DNA of 64,000 nt. It comes from a virus. Under the pieces are notes generated by a model. It was given only the letters and a program-made list of their open reading frames with translations, was not told the origin of the DNA and ran no database searches. Made by a program: the position numbers and the translations under genes. Shown piece after piece: positions 7,426-15,626 of the stretch. The stretch's first letter is position 1. Every line of letters starts with the position of its first letter. The stretch covers positions 36,840 to 100,839 of IMG/VR virus record IMGVR_UViG_3300042731_008016, one strand, 5' to 3'.

Positions 7426-8173
7426 AATTTTTTGCGTGGGCGACATCCATGGTTGTTACACTGAGCTAATGTTGCTCATGGAGAAGCTACCAATCAATCC
7501 AGAAAAAGACCAGGTAGTTTTCCTAGGAGACTATATTGATAGGGGACCTGATTCAAAAAAAGTTGTTGAGCAATTAATCAAGTGGAAGAAGAAATACCCC
7601 CATTGGGTATTCTTGTGTGGTAATCATGAAGATATTTTTTATGACTATTTAGTTAGAAGTGGAGCTTTGTATGGTTTTCAAAACTGGTTTGTTAATGGTG
7701 GAAAAATTACTTACCAAAATTATGGAGGCCATTTTGGAGCTAAAGTATATGACAAAGAGTTAAAAAAAGTCGTTTTTGAGGCACCTAGACCTGCCGATTT
7801 TCCCAAGGAACATCTAGATTTTCTATTTAAGGAACTTCCATTCACTTATGAGACAGAAGATTACTTTTTTGTTCATGGTGGTGTAATTCCTGAAGCTTCC
7901 CTGGAAGAAAGTAAAAAGCATTGGAAAACTATGCTGTGGGCTCGGGACGGTTTTATTGATAGTGAATACGATTGGGGGAAAAAGATTATCTTTGGTCATA
8001 CTCCAGCTTATAAAAAGGAATGGGGTGTATTTGGCCAACCAATCATTATGAAAAATAAAATAGGTCTTGATGGAGCTTGTTGCCCAGGAGCATGTAAAAA
8101 CTTAATTGCTGTTGAGCTTCCTTCAGAGAAATTCTATTTACAGGAGAATGTAACATGCAAAAAAGAAAAATAG
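7409..8173 (+). CDS. PPP-family metallophosphatase (serine/threonine or dinucleotide phosphatase)
   Basis: 254 residues with the full metal-binding set of PPP/ApaH-type enzymes: GDIHG (residues 11-15), GDYIDRG (about 41-47), GNHED (about 71-75), a later FVHGG and FGHTP. These coordinate two metals and remove phosphate from proteins or from nucleotides such as Ap4A; lambda phosphatase is a phage relative. ATG at 7409 has AAAGG 8 bases upstream, inside the 3' end of the LAGLIDADG gene. The substrate cannot be told from sequence. Confidence 0.85.
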   Translation: MVKTDRIFCVGDIHGCYTELMLLMEKLPINPEKDQVVFLGDYIDRGPDSKKVVEQLIKWKKKYPHWVFLCGNHEDIFYDYLVRSGALYGFQNWFVNGGKITYQNYGGHFGAKVYDKELKKVVFEAPRPADFPKEHLDFLFKELPFTYETEDYFFVHGGVIPEASLEESKKHWKTMLWARDGFIDSEYDWGKKIIFGHTPAYKKEWGVFGQPIIMKNKIGLDGACCPGACKNLIAVELPSEKFYLQENVTCKKEK

Positions 8174-8532
8174 TTACCAATCACCAGATATCTGTTTTTA
8201 AAATCAGAATAGATATAATTCAAGAACATGCTATTGGTTTTGAATTATTTGCTGGAGATAAAGTTAAAGATACCTATGTCAATGTTGTTGCCAAAGGTGG
8301 CTATGGAACTCAAGCAAGACTTTTGTTAACCCCGAAACAATTTTCGGATTTTGCCATTAGAACAATTTCTTATGTTTATTTAGGGTTTTCAAGACCGTTA
8401 ACTGATAATGAACTGATGATTTTGTGGGAATTGAGATTAAATATTTTTGACGTTGAGAACCAGCAAATATCAGGATCAATATTTGATAACTACAGAGAAA
8501 AGATTAAAAGATACAGTTCCAAGAAAGGATAA
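8155..8532 (+). CDS. hypothetical protein, 125 aa
   Basis: Starts inside the last 19 bases of the phosphatase gene with a good site (caggagaatg) upstream. Mixed alpha/beta composition, no cysteines, no membrane segment. Not recognised; coupled to the phosphatase by overlap. Confidence 0.55.
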   Translation: MQKRKIVTNHQISVFKIRIDIIQEHAIGFELFAGDKVKDTYVNVVAKGGYGTQARLLLTPKQFSDFAIRTISYVYLGFSRPLTDNELMILWELRLNIFDVENQQISGSIFDNYREKIKRYSSKKG

Positions 8533-8536
8533 GACA

Positions 8537-9148
8537 ATGACTAATAATATGGTACCGTCAAAAAGTAATCCAATTACTTTAGACCCAAACTTTTTAAACA
8601 ACGCACAGGATTGGGAGGACTTTGTTAGCCTTTGGATGGTGTCCAAGGAAATTGATGTTCGTAACCAATGGTTTAAAGGTGATATTGCCAACAGAGTTGC
8701 CGTTGTTCATGGAGAGGGTAGTTTAAGAAAATTTGCCCAAGAAGTAGGTGAATCGCTCAGAACCGTGGAACATTATAGACGTGTTTCTCGTGCTTTCACT
8801 GGCAACGATAGGCTACTCAATCTCAGCTGGACCCATTATTTGATTGCTTCATTCTCTGATTCATACAAAAAAGGAGAAGGAAAGTTTGATGGCACTGACA
8901 GGCTTAAATGGATTGAAAAAGCCAATGATGAGGGTTGGTCAACTACTAGACTTGTAGCAGAAATTAAAAAGGCAGGAGCTATTGCTGATAAACAAAGTGT
9001 CTATGCTTACTACAACGATTACTTTGACAAACTAAAAAATATTCTGATGCACATTGAGAAAGATTCACTCACTGATAAGGAAAAATCAAAGTTAGTTGCA
9101 AAGCTCACAGATACCTTAATTGAGTTCAAAAACTACCTTAAATCCTAA
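8537..9148 (+). CDS. helix-turn-helix DNA-binding protein
   Basis: I place the start at 8537 (MTNNMVPSKSN), with AAAGGA about 6 bases upstream, rather than at the longer frame inside the preceding gene. A helix-turn-helix is visible around residues 60-85: LRKFAQEVGESLRTVEHYRR. The following SWTHYLIAS recalls the region after the HTH in ParB-type and plasmid-replication regulators. Probably an early regulator or replication accessory; it is the last gene before the promoter at 9161. Confidence 0.6.
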   Translation: MTNNMVPSKSNPITLDPNFLNNAQDWEDFVSLWMVSKEIDVRNQWFKGDIANRVAVVHGEGSLRKFAQEVGESLRTVEHYRRVSRAFTGNDRLLNLSWTHYLIASFSDSYKKGEGKFDGTDRLKWIEKANDEGWSTTRLVAEIKKAGAIADKQSVYAYYNDYFDKLKNILMHIEKDSLTDKEKSKLVAKLTDTLIEFKNYLKS

Positions 9149-9160
9149 GGGGGGTTGTTA

Positions 9161-9189
9161 TTGATTTTTGTTTAGTTTTTTGGTATAAT
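9161..9189 (+). promoter_or_regulatory. sigma-70-type promoter
   Basis: -35 TTGATT at 9161-9166, 17-bp spacer rich in T, extended -10 TGGTATAAT ending at 9189. It lies in a 65-base gap and drives the YkgJ-like gene and probably the recombination/replication operon beyond. Confidence 0.85.
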
Positions 9190-9213
9190 ATAATTTAGAA
9201 AATTAAGAGAATT

Positions 9214-10149
9214 ATGGACCAAAAAGAAGCTAAAAAACTACTAAACGATATTAAAACGGGGAAGCATCAAACCTTGAGAATGAATGATACATTTCAATTT
9301 AAGTGTACTAGCTGTGGAAAGTGTTGTTTCAATAATGAAGTCTTACTAAATTGTTATGATCTTATTAGATTGAGGCATGGTTTAAGAGCGTCCACTAACG
9401 ATATTCTCCAACAAAAACTTATTTCATTTCATATCGGACCATCATCAGGATTACCAGTCTGCATGATTAATTTTATGGATCTTGCTTCTAGAATGTCAAA
9501 GTGTCCGTTTTTAGCACCAGCTATTAAGGCTGACGTTAATAAAAGAAGCAAGTCTGAAATGAAAAGGGTATTGGCACAAGGAGCCGAAATTGAAAAATGG
9601 TTATGTGCTATTCACAAAGATCGTCCATTAGCTTGTAGATTCTATCCATGTGGTCGGATTAAGAAAATTAACAACAAAACTGGTAACGTAAAATCTACTT
9701 TTATACTCCAAGATATCGCCGATTTCTGTCCAGGATTCAAAGAAAAACAAAAACAAACATTAAAGCAATATTTGAAGGAATCTGACTTTAAGCAGTATGA
9801 CGCTGGGAGTGCTAAATACGCTTCGTTGATGGAAAGACTGATATCATCGGGTTTTTTTATACCCACCAAACACAACAAATCGGGATCCAATGACCAAAAA
9901 CCATTATTGACCGATAAATCAAGGATTCTTTTTTTACTAGCGAACACAATGTACAACTTCGATTCGTTCAATTATTTCAGTAACGATGAACGAGTCCTTA
10001 AAACGATCAATGATCCTGATGCAAATCACGATGATTTTATGTATGTCTTCACTAAAATCATTAAAATGGTAGAGCATTTGATTAAGCTCTATAAAGAAAA
10101 TGATGAAGATGAAGAAGCCGTTTATAAATTAATTAATAGTCAAAACTAA
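9214..10149 (+). CDS. YkgJ-family cysteine-cluster protein
   Basis: 311 residues. The family signature is clear: CTSCGKCC near residue 31, KCPFLAP near 96, and CAIHKDRPLACRFYPC near 131-146. YkgJ-type domains bind zinc or an iron-sulfur cluster; the reaction is unknown. The C-terminal 150 residues are helical and charged without recognised domain. It is the first gene behind the promoter at 9161, upstream of the annealing-like protein, so a DNA-metabolism link is plausible but only positional. Confidence 0.75.
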   Translation: MDQKEAKKLLNDIKTGKHQTLRMNDTFQFKCTSCGKCCFNNEVLLNCYDLIRLRHGLRASTNDILQQKLISFHIGPSSGLPVCMINFMDLASRMSKCPFLAPAIKADVNKRSKSEMKRVLAQGAEIEKWLCAIHKDRPLACRFYPCGRIKKINNKTGNVKSTFILQDIADFCPGFKEKQKQTLKQYLKESDFKQYDAGSAKYASLMERLISSGFFIPTKHNKSGSNDQKPLLTDKSRILFLLANTMYNFDSFNYFSNDERVLKTINDPDANHDDFMYVFTKIIKMVEHLIKLYKENDEDEEAVYKLINSQN

Positions 10150-10162
10150 GGAGGTGGATAAT

Positions 10163-11053
10163 ATGCCAACAAAAAAGACTAAAACCAAAAAAGATAAAAA
10201 AGTAAACGTTCCAGTCAACGCCGAAGAAGAAAGTAATGTTGAACTGTCACCTTACGAAGCAATGGATTTAGCTGATGAAGCTCAAATCATTGATGAATTA
10301 GAGGGAAAGCTATCGCCAATCGATATGGAAACATTCGTTTACAGTTTCATGGACAAATCGACTGGTAAGGAAATTACTGGCCTTTCATGGAAAGGTACTA
10401 AAGCAACTTGGTGGGAACTTAACAGTCGTAAGTTAACTGATATGACAGTTACAAAAGACGTAAAGATCACTCAGGGTGAAGGATATGTTGATGTCGCAGT
10501 TTATGCCTATGATAATAAACGAAAAATTGGTGCTTGGGGAATGGCTCGTGGCTATACAAGTATGCAAACCAGAAATGGTTCGATGGTAGATAGATTTGCT
10601 TCAGCTAAAGCAATGAGCAAGGCTCAACGAAATGCTTTGAATCAATTGTTCCCATCAGAATTAGTAGCGAAACTCATTAAAGAGTGGATCGATAAAGGCC
10701 ATGCCAAAAAGCTCAGTCCTCAATCTACAGCTCAAACTAGGCAGAGAGTAGTACATTCAAGTCAAGTAAGAAGTGGTCCTAGCCAAGAAAATTTGATGAA
10801 CAAGTACGGGATGGACACTAAACAGGTGCCACCAAAATGTCCTAGCTGTGGCGCTACTATGAGGATCATTGAAAGAAAAGATAAAACTGGAATTTTCTGG
10901 AGTTGTCCAAACTGGAGAACCAAAGGTTGCAAGGGATATAGTATCGATGAAGTCGATTTAGACGGAACCATTACTATGAAAAAGAAGTCTGCTCCTAAAA
11001 AGCAGGCACCCAAAACAACAGCAGAAGATGTAGCAGACGACATTCCGTTCTAG
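10163..11053 (+). CDS. ssDNA-annealing-like protein with topoisomerase-type zinc ribbon and SSB-like acidic tip
   Basis: ATG at 10163 has the strongest Shine-Dalgarno in the window (aaggaggtg). Lys-rich N-terminus (about 1-20); a core (about 50-185) with MVDRFASAKAMSKAQRNALN, resembling the conserved A-x-SKAQRNA segment of phage recombination/annealing proteins; then residues about 215-260 with CPSCGATM and CPNWRTKGC, a four-Cys zinc ribbon like topoisomerase I tails; and a C-terminus ending ADDIPF, like the SSB tip that recruits repair partners. It probably coats or anneals single-stranded DNA with RecA and SSB nearby. The exact annealase superfamily is uncertain. Confidence 0.6.
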   Translation: MPTKKTKTKKDKKVNVPVNAEEESNVELSPYEAMDLADEAQIIDELEGKLSPIDMETFVYSFMDKSTGKEITGLSWKGTKATWWELNSRKLTDMTVTKDVKITQGEGYVDVAVYAYDNKRKIGAWGMARGYTSMQTRNGSMVDRFASAKAMSKAQRNALNQLFPSELVAKLIKEWIDKGHAKKLSPQSTAQTRQRVVHSSQVRSGPSQENLMNKYGMDTKQVPPKCPSCGATMRIIERKDKTGIFWSCPNWRTKGCKGYSIDEVDLDGTITMKKKSAPKKQAPKTTAEDVADDIPF

Positions 11054-11058
11054 AAATC

Positions 11059-11090
11059 AGGGGGTTTTGTTTAAGCTCACAAGACCCCCT
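11059..11090 (+). terminator. hairpin after the annealing-like gene (weak terminator or attenuator)
   Basis: AGGGGGT at 11059-11065 pairs with ACCCCCT at 11084-11090 around an 18-base loop, five bases after the stop of the annealing-like gene. No long T-run follows, so termination would be partial or factor-assisted. Confidence 0.45.
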
Positions 11091-11105
11091 TCTTGTGGAG
11101 ACGAA

Positions 11106-11285
11106 ATGAAAACGAAAAAGAAAATTATTAAAAAGTTTAAGTTCGACAGATGCTATAAATGCAAACGTCTAATTTGGCCATGGGAAAAAAGAGTATTTAT
11201 TGGTGTAGATTTTGCTCACCACTCGTCTAGCTTTATAGCCTGTTTTAAACATTCAAAGGAGAATAATGAAACAAAGAATAACTAA
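11106..11285 (+). CDS. small CxxC protein, 59 aa
   Basis: Starts at ATG 11106 behind gtggag; in-frame TTG/ATG starts further up lie in the terminator-like hairpin. Contains CYKCKRLIWPWEKR, a zinc-knuckle half, with a second Cys/His set late (HHSSSFIACFKHS), so it may bind one metal. The 3' end overlaps the next gene by 20 bases. Function unknown. Confidence 0.5.
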   Translation: MKTKKKIIKKFKFDRCYKCKRLIWPWEKRVFIGVDFAHHSSSFIACFKHSKENNETKNN

Positions 11286-11523
11286 ATATGGAGAATTAGT
11301 TGTCATTGTCACTAAAGATAATGGTTATTGGCACCTGAGTGTTTCTCATAGAAATCGCTATCCCACCTGGGATGAAATTAAAGATGTCCGTTATAAATTC
11401 CTCCCGAATGAAATTACGGTTGGTCTTTTATTGCCTCCAAAAGAGGAGTACGTGAATGTCCACCCTAATTGTTTCCACTTATGGGAAGTTCGATGTGAGG
11501 GTGAAAGGATAACTAGCCTATGA
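11266..11523 (+). CDS. DUF7694-like protein
   Basis: 85 residues with the recognisable phage pattern W-HLSVSHRNRYPTWDEIKDV, RYKFLPNEITV, then PPKEEYVNVHPNCFHLWE. This family is widespread in tailed phages, usually near replication genes, with no assigned activity. Ribosome site aaaggag. Overlaps the next gene by 4 bases (coupled). Confidence 0.6.
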   Translation: MKQRITKYGELVVIVTKDNGYWHLSVSHRNRYPTWDEIKDVRYKFLPNEITVGLLLPPKEEYVNVHPNCFHLWEVRCEGERITSL

Positions 11524-12341
11524 CAAAATTTCCAGGATTCCCAAAAGAACCCGCGACAAATTATTGGCCATACCCGAAAGCCTTAAATGGCTGGTGGCAT
11601 ATATTAAGCGGGGCTGAACAAAAAATTTTGGATTATATTTTGAGACATACGTGGGGTTTTAAAAAGAATGCTGATTTTATTTCTTACTCACAATTTAAAG
11701 AAGGTGTTAGGGGATGCGATAAAGGATGTGGACTTAAAAGCGATACTACAATAGCAAAAGCGCTTGAAGGTTTAGAAAGTAAAGGATTTATTAATAGAAG
11801 TGGTGGTAAACCTCAGAGTGGAAAAACCCGAAGATATACATTAACTTTTCTAGGTACTCCAGAAAATGAAGAACTCTTTAATAGTTCTTCAAAAAATGGA
11901 GAAGGTTCTCCAGAAAATGAAGAAGGTTCTTCAGAAAATGGAGATACAATAAAGGATTTATCAATAAAGGATATTATCAATAATAATAATATATATAAGA
12001 AAAATAGCCCTCAACAAAATATTTGGCTTCATTATTGCAATAAATTCCAAAGAGATCCTAAAAGATATAAACTCTCAGCAAAGAGAATTAAAAAAATTAA
12101 CTACAGATTAAAAGAATTTAGTGAAGCAGCAATTATAAAGGCAATCACTAATGCTTCAGAGGATTATTTTTACTCTGGAAACAATAACAGAGGATGGACC
12201 GCTGACCTTGATTATATTACCAGAAACTATGAAATTATGGAGCGCTTATATAATCTAAAGCCAAGAAAAACAAATGTAGATTACCAATCTCCTAAAAATG
12301 TGACCATCGCTAAAAAGAAAGGAAAATATGCAAACTTCTAA
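11520..12341 (+). CDS. phage replication initiator / replisome organiser
   Basis: 273 residues. The N-terminus is a winged-helix domain (ILSGAEQKILDYILRHTWGF near 28-47, then LKSDTTIAKALEGLESKGFI), as in lambda O-type and other phage replication initiators. A low-complexity hinge of repeated Glu-Asn-Glu follows, then a C-terminal domain with NRGWTADLDYITRNYEIMERL typical of DnaD-like or initiator tails that recruit the helicase loader. The adjacent, 14-base overlapping DnaC-like gene supports this. The origin bound is unknown; phage initiators often bind repeats in their own gene, and the hinge DNA at 11860-11945 is repetitive. Confidence 0.8.
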   Translation: MTKFPGFPKEPATNYWPYPKALNGWWHILSGAEQKILDYILRHTWGFKKNADFISYSQFKEGVRGCDKGCGLKSDTTIAKALEGLESKGFINRSGGKPQSGKTRRYTLTFLGTPENEELFNSSSKNGEGSPENEEGSSENGDTIKDLSIKDIINNNNIYKKNSPQQNIWLHYCNKFQRDPKRYKLSAKRIKKINYRLKEFSEAAIIKAITNASEDYFYSGNNNRGWTADLDYITRNYEIMERLYNLKPRKTNVDYQSPKNVTIAKKKGKYANF

Positions 12342-13014
12342 CGATAAAAAAACTATAATTTGTGAGCTTTGTGAAAAACCTTACGAAGTTGATTCCTGGG
12401 AATTAGGTTATAAAAAAATTCTTGGTCATCCAGAATGTGAAGAAAAAATTAAAAGACATACTCGAATTGGAATTGATAAAAGATTTTGGAATTTACCTAA
12501 ATTTAAAATAGAAAAAGACAACGCCAAAGCTTTTAAAGCTGTAGAGCAATTTATTAAAAATCCTGGAAAAATTGGTTTATTTTTATACGGAGATGCTGGA
12601 AGTGGAAAAACTCATTTGGCAGTAAAGATAGCTCAAGAAATTAAGTTAAATACTAAGTTTGTTAAAACATCAAAATTATTACTTGAAATGAAAAGCAATT
12701 TTGACGGCAAAAGCTGGGAAAACGAAGCTATGGTTAAAAAGCTGTCTGAAATTGATTTATTAATTTTAGATGATTTGGGAGCTGAAAAAACAACTGAATG
12801 GGTAGCTGAAACATTTTATTTACTCATAGATGAGCGATATGGGAAAATGCTCCCAATTGTAATTACGAGCAACCTTTCTCTTGAAGAAATTGAAAAAAGA
12901 TTTGGAGATAGAATTTGTTCCAGAATTACAGAAATGTGTCAAGTAATTAAAATAGATTCTGAAGATGCGAGAATCAAGAAAAATAAACAAATATCAGTTG
13001 CCGATATTAATTAA
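12328..13014 (+). CDS. DnaC-like AAA+ helicase loader
   Basis: 228 residues. An N-terminal cysteine set (CELCEKPYEV, HPECEEK) is followed by an AAA+ core: Walker A GDAGSGKT near 88-95, Walker B LLILDDLG near 144-151, sensor I IVITSNLS, and an arginine-finger region RFGDRICSRITEM. Together these mark DnaC/DnaI-type loaders that place a hexameric helicase on DNA opened by the initiator encoded just upstream. No DnaB-type helicase is seen in the window, so the host helicase may be recruited. Confidence 0.85.
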   Translation: MQTSNDKKTIICELCEKPYEVDSWELGYKKILGHPECEEKIKRHTRIGIDKRFWNLPKFKIEKDNAKAFKAVEQFIKNPGKIGLFLYGDAGSGKTHLAVKIAQEIKLNTKFVKTSKLLLEMKSNFDGKSWENEAMVKKLSEIDLLILDDLGAEKTTEWVAETFYLLIDERYGKMLPIVITSNLSLEEIEKRFGDRICSRITEMCQVIKIDSEDARIKKNKQISVADIN

Positions 13015-13057
13015 ATTGGTATTATTGGAAAAATGAAAGGAGTTGTTCGCAGATTTA

Positions 13058-13086
13058 TTGATTCAAAAGGGGATTTATGGTATAAT
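13058..13086 (+). promoter_or_regulatory. sigma-70-type promoter with near-leaderless start
   Basis: -35 TTGATT at 13058-13063, 17-bp spacer, extended -10 TGGTATAAT ending at 13086. The ATG of the MucR-like gene is only 10 bases beyond, leaving a leader of about 4 bases and no room for a ribosome site. Confidence 0.8.
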
Positions 13087-13096
13087 ATATTTAAAT

Positions 13097-13462
13097 ATGC
13101 CTTACGGAAAAGTACCATACGACCCAATAATAGATAGCTTTAGATGTGAATACCCTGTAAAAGATAGTAGCGGGAACGATGTTCCCTGTGGAAAATGGTG
13201 TAGAGATCTTGCAAGACATATTACTAGACATCACAAGATAACTGTTAGAGAATATAAGCAAATGTTTGGATTAAACATGAATGCTTCTTTAATCTCAAAA
13301 TCAACAAAAGAAAAACTTAGACAGGCTGTACAAAAACATAAAACTTATGTTAATTTAGAAAAAGGCAAAAAATATAGATTCAAAAAGGGTGAAACAACAG
13401 TTCAAAATTACAAACGCAGTGCACAAACAAAATCTCGCTTGAGAAAACTTCGCTCTAAATGA
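13097..13462 (+). CDS. MucR/Ros-like zinc-finger protein
   Basis: The start at 13097 (MPYGKVPYDP) is set by the promoter ending 10 bases upstream; a frame from 13043 would begin before the promoter. Residues about 20-60 read CEYPVKDSSG, then GKWCRDLARHITRHHKITV and YKQMFGLN, matching the MucR/Ros prokaryotic zinc finger (paired Cys, two His, then xYKxxFGLN). Such proteins are small regulators or occur in homing-type cassettes of phages. The C-terminus is basic. It lies between helicase loader and RecA genes with a promoter on either side. Confidence 0.7.
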   Translation: MPYGKVPYDPIIDSFRCEYPVKDSSGNDVPCGKWCRDLARHITRHHKITVREYKQMFGLNMNASLISKSTKEKLRQAVQKHKTYVNLEKGKKYRFKKGETTVQNYKRSAQTKSRLRKLRSK

Positions 13463-13468
13463 TATAAT
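13439..13468 (+). promoter_or_regulatory. sigma-70-type promoter
   Basis: -35 TTGAGA at 13439-13444 inside the end of the MucR-like gene, 18-bp spacer, -10 TATAAT at 13463-13468 with TGA just before it. It would drive the gene at 13496 and RecA beyond. Confidence 0.65.
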
Positions 13469-13495
13469 TAATTAAGAAAAATTAGGAGAATAATT

Positions 13496-13756
13496 ATGGA
13501 AAATGATAATAAAAATTATGAGACTACGAATTTCCACATTTGCGTTTGGTTGCAAATGAATGGGATTCATTTAAAAGATGTCGACTGGGCAAATAAACGT
13601 AGGGCGAAATTTATATTTGACGATTTTGAAGATAGGGAACTTTTGGTAAGTAATTTTTTCAAACAAGAACAATTGCAAAATTATATTTCTGTGTCACAAG
13701 AAACAAAGGCACGAATGTATGCTGTGAATCCACCAGTCGAATATGAGCGATCTTAA
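13496..13756 (+). CDS. small protein, possibly DUF5659-like
   Basis: 86 residues, with ETTNFHICVWLQMNGIHLKD near the N-terminus and a middle KRRAKFIFDD, the layout of DUF5659 proteins common in phages (weak match from memory). Ribosome site attaggaga, about 7 bases upstream. Overlaps RecA by 14 bases, so translation is probably coupled to it. Confidence 0.5.
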   Translation: MENDNKNYETTNFHICVWLQMNGIHLKDVDWANKRRAKFIFDDFEDRELLVSNFFKQEQLQNYISVSQETKARMYAVNPPVEYERS

Positions 13757-14705
13757 TAAAGCAATACTAGAGATTAATAAAAAATTCGGTGAAAATACAA
13801 TTGGTAAGATTGCCGATATGCCTGTTATAAAAACAGAGCGAATTTCTTCAGGTTCCCCTTATCTTGATTGGTCTATAGGTGGCGGATGGCCACGAGGTAG
13901 AAGTATTGAACTTTACGGACCATATTCATCAGGAAAATCCCTTATAGCACTCAGAACTATAGCAGAAGCCCAAAAACAAGGACTTAAATGTGTATATTTA
14001 GATGCTGAAAATACTTTTGATCCAGATTTTGCTGAAAAAATAGGCGTTAAAATGGATGAGATTATAATTTCTCAAATTTCTTCAGGAGAACAAGTTTTTA
14101 ATATTTTAGACAAGCTTATTGAAAGCAAAGATGTTGCCATTATAGTTATCGATACAGTAGCTTCATTAGTTCCAGAATATGAAGAACAAGAAGGAATGGA
14201 AAAACAATCAATGGGATTGCAAGCTAGATTAATGAGCAAAGCCATGAGAAAAATTACTGCTAAAGCAGCAAAAAATAAAACTCTTCTTCTTTTTATTAAT
14301 CAATTGAGAGAAAAAATTGGATCATACGGAAACCCATTTACAACACCAGGAGGAAACGCTCTAAAATTCTATTCATCAATTAGATTGGAAGTACGTAGAG
14401 GCGAATTACTTAAAGATGAAAAGAAAATCATTGGTCAACAAGTTAAATTTAAAGTTACTAAATCTAAAGTTGGGCCTTCATTTAGGGATGGATACTTTAT
14501 GTTTTATCAACCAGATCCAAGTGCACCAGATATTGAACTATTTGACGAAGCTGATGAGATAGTATCAATGCTCTTATTAAATAAAAAAATAAAAAGAAGA
14601 GGCGCTTACTATGATGCTGTTGGAAAAACATTTAAAGGTAGAGAAGAACTTGAAAGAGAAATTAGAGTTAATAAAGACTTTAGAAAGCAATTAGAGGCAC
14701 TATGA
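13743..14705 (+). CDS. recA: RecA-family recombinase
   Basis: 320 residues, near full RecA core length. Motifs: SSGSPYLDWSIGGGWPRGR, Walker A GPYSSGKS (about 59-66), Walker B region VAIIVIDTVASLVP (about 136-149), and LFINQLREKIGSYGNPFTTP which includes loop L2. It catalyses strand pairing and exchange on ssDNA filaments, likely for phage recombination-dependent replication and repair. The usual long acidic C-terminal domain is short. SSB and resolvase-like genes follow. The bases before ATG are poor in ribosome site, consistent with coupling to the overlapping upstream gene. Confidence 0.95.
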   Translation: MSDLNKAILEINKKFGENTIGKIADMPVIKTERISSGSPYLDWSIGGGWPRGRSIELYGPYSSGKSLIALRTIAEAQKQGLKCVYLDAENTFDPDFAEKIGVKMDEIIISQISSGEQVFNILDKLIESKDVAIIVIDTVASLVPEYEEQEGMEKQSMGLQARLMSKAMRKITAKAAKNKTLLLFINQLREKIGSYGNPFTTPGGNALKFYSSIRLEVRRGELLKDEKKIIGQQVKFKVTKSKVGPSFRDGYFMFYQPDPSAPDIELFDEADEIVSMLLLNKKIKRRGAYYDAVGKTFKGREELEREIRVNKDFRKQLEAL

Positions 14706-14953
14706 TAATCTTACCAAAAAATATTAAATTTGAACTAGACTATTTTGAGTTTGGTTACCTATTCACTTCAATCAAAGAAGACGCATGGGATAGAATGCCC
14801 CGTAGACTATGGTTATTATTTAAGATAACTTCTCTAGAAGCTTATCGGAAACACCCTGCATTCGGTAAAAGGGACAGGGAAAAACTCGATAAGTGGAGAG
14901 AAGAATTACAAAAATTAGAAAAAGGAGGTCAAGATGGCACGAAGTCTAAATAA
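14702..14953 (+). CDS. hypothetical protein, 83 aa
   Basis: Overlaps the RecA stop by 4 bases and SSB by 20 bases, so it is translated between them. Aromatic-rich N-terminus (FELDYFEFGYLFTSI) and charged helical C-terminus. No family recognised; the position suggests a recombination accessory. Confidence 0.5.
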   Translation: MIILPKNIKFELDYFEFGYLFTSIKEDAWDRMPRRLWLLFKITSLEAYRKHPAFGKRDREKLDKWREELQKLEKGGQDGTKSK

Positions 14954-15344
14954 AGTGATACTCATTGGGAATCTGACCAGAGACCCAGAATTAAAATATA
15001 CTCATAGTGGAACTGCAGTTTGTAGTTTTACTGTTGCTACAAATAGACAGTGGAAAGATTCTAGTGGAAATGAACAAGATCAGGCAAGTTTTCATCGTTG
15101 TGTAGCTTGGAGTAAACTAGCTGAAATTTGTGGTCAATATCTTTTTAAAGGAAAAAAGGTGTATATTGATGGTAGGATACAAAATAGAAGTTGGGAAACC
15201 CAACAAGGTGAGAAAAAGTACATGACCGAGATTGTAGTCAACGAGATGATTATGCTCGGAGATAATAGAAGTCAAGGTATTACTCCCCAGGATGCAGAAA
15301 ACGCTCTAGGAGCTGAGGATTATCCACCAGAGCCAGAAGAATAA
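14934..15344 (+). CDS. ssb: single-stranded DNA-binding protein
   Basis: 136 residues with the bacterial SSB OB fold: MARSLNKVILIGNLTRDPEL, a middle TNRQWKDSSG, FHRCVAWSKLAEICGQYL and KGKKVYIDGRIQNRSW. The C-terminal tail is short and acidic (AEDYPPEPEE) but lacks the canonical DDDIPF tip, which instead appears at the end of the protein at 10163-11053. It coats ssDNA during replication and recombination. Strong site aaaggaggtc before ATG. Confidence 0.95.
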   Translation: MARSLNKVILIGNLTRDPELKYTHSGTAVCSFTVATNRQWKDSSGNEQDQASFHRCVAWSKLAEICGQYLFKGKKVYIDGRIQNRSWETQQGEKKYMTEIVVNEMIMLGDNRSQGITPQDAENALGAEDYPPEPEE

Positions 15345-15371
15345 TAATTATTAATCAAAGAGGTAAACTCT

Positions 15372-15626
15372 ATGCAATTAGCAAGCGGAAGCGGACTAAA
15401 CTATGTAGAGCCAATCATCACCTCTGACCGTGCCCAAGAGGTCGAAGAAGTTGTGGTTGAAGAAAAAATAGCCACCACTCAAACTGAGGTTGCACAACCA
15501 ACTCCCCTTTCAGAACCTACAAAGGATACTTCAAGTCCAAGTTGGATTGTATTGTTCTTAGTAATGGTTGTATTAGGGGCTATCGCTGTTGTTCAGATGA
15601 TTCGAAGTAGCAAAACTAAAAAATAA
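15372..15626 (+). CDS. single-pass membrane protein, 84 aa
   Basis: A Val/Glu/Thr-rich N-terminal region (DRAQEVEEVVVEEKIATTQ) leads to a transmembrane segment at about 57-76 (WIVLFLVMVVLGAIAVVQM) and a short basic tail (RSSKTKK), predicting a tail-anchored protein. Could be a spanin- or holin-like accessory, but lysis genes are not otherwise visible here. Unrecognised. Confidence 0.55.
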   Translation: MQLASGSGLNYVEPIITSDRAQEVEEVVVEEKIATTQTEVAQPTPLSEPTKDTSSPSWIVLFLVMVVLGAIAVVQMIRSSKTKK

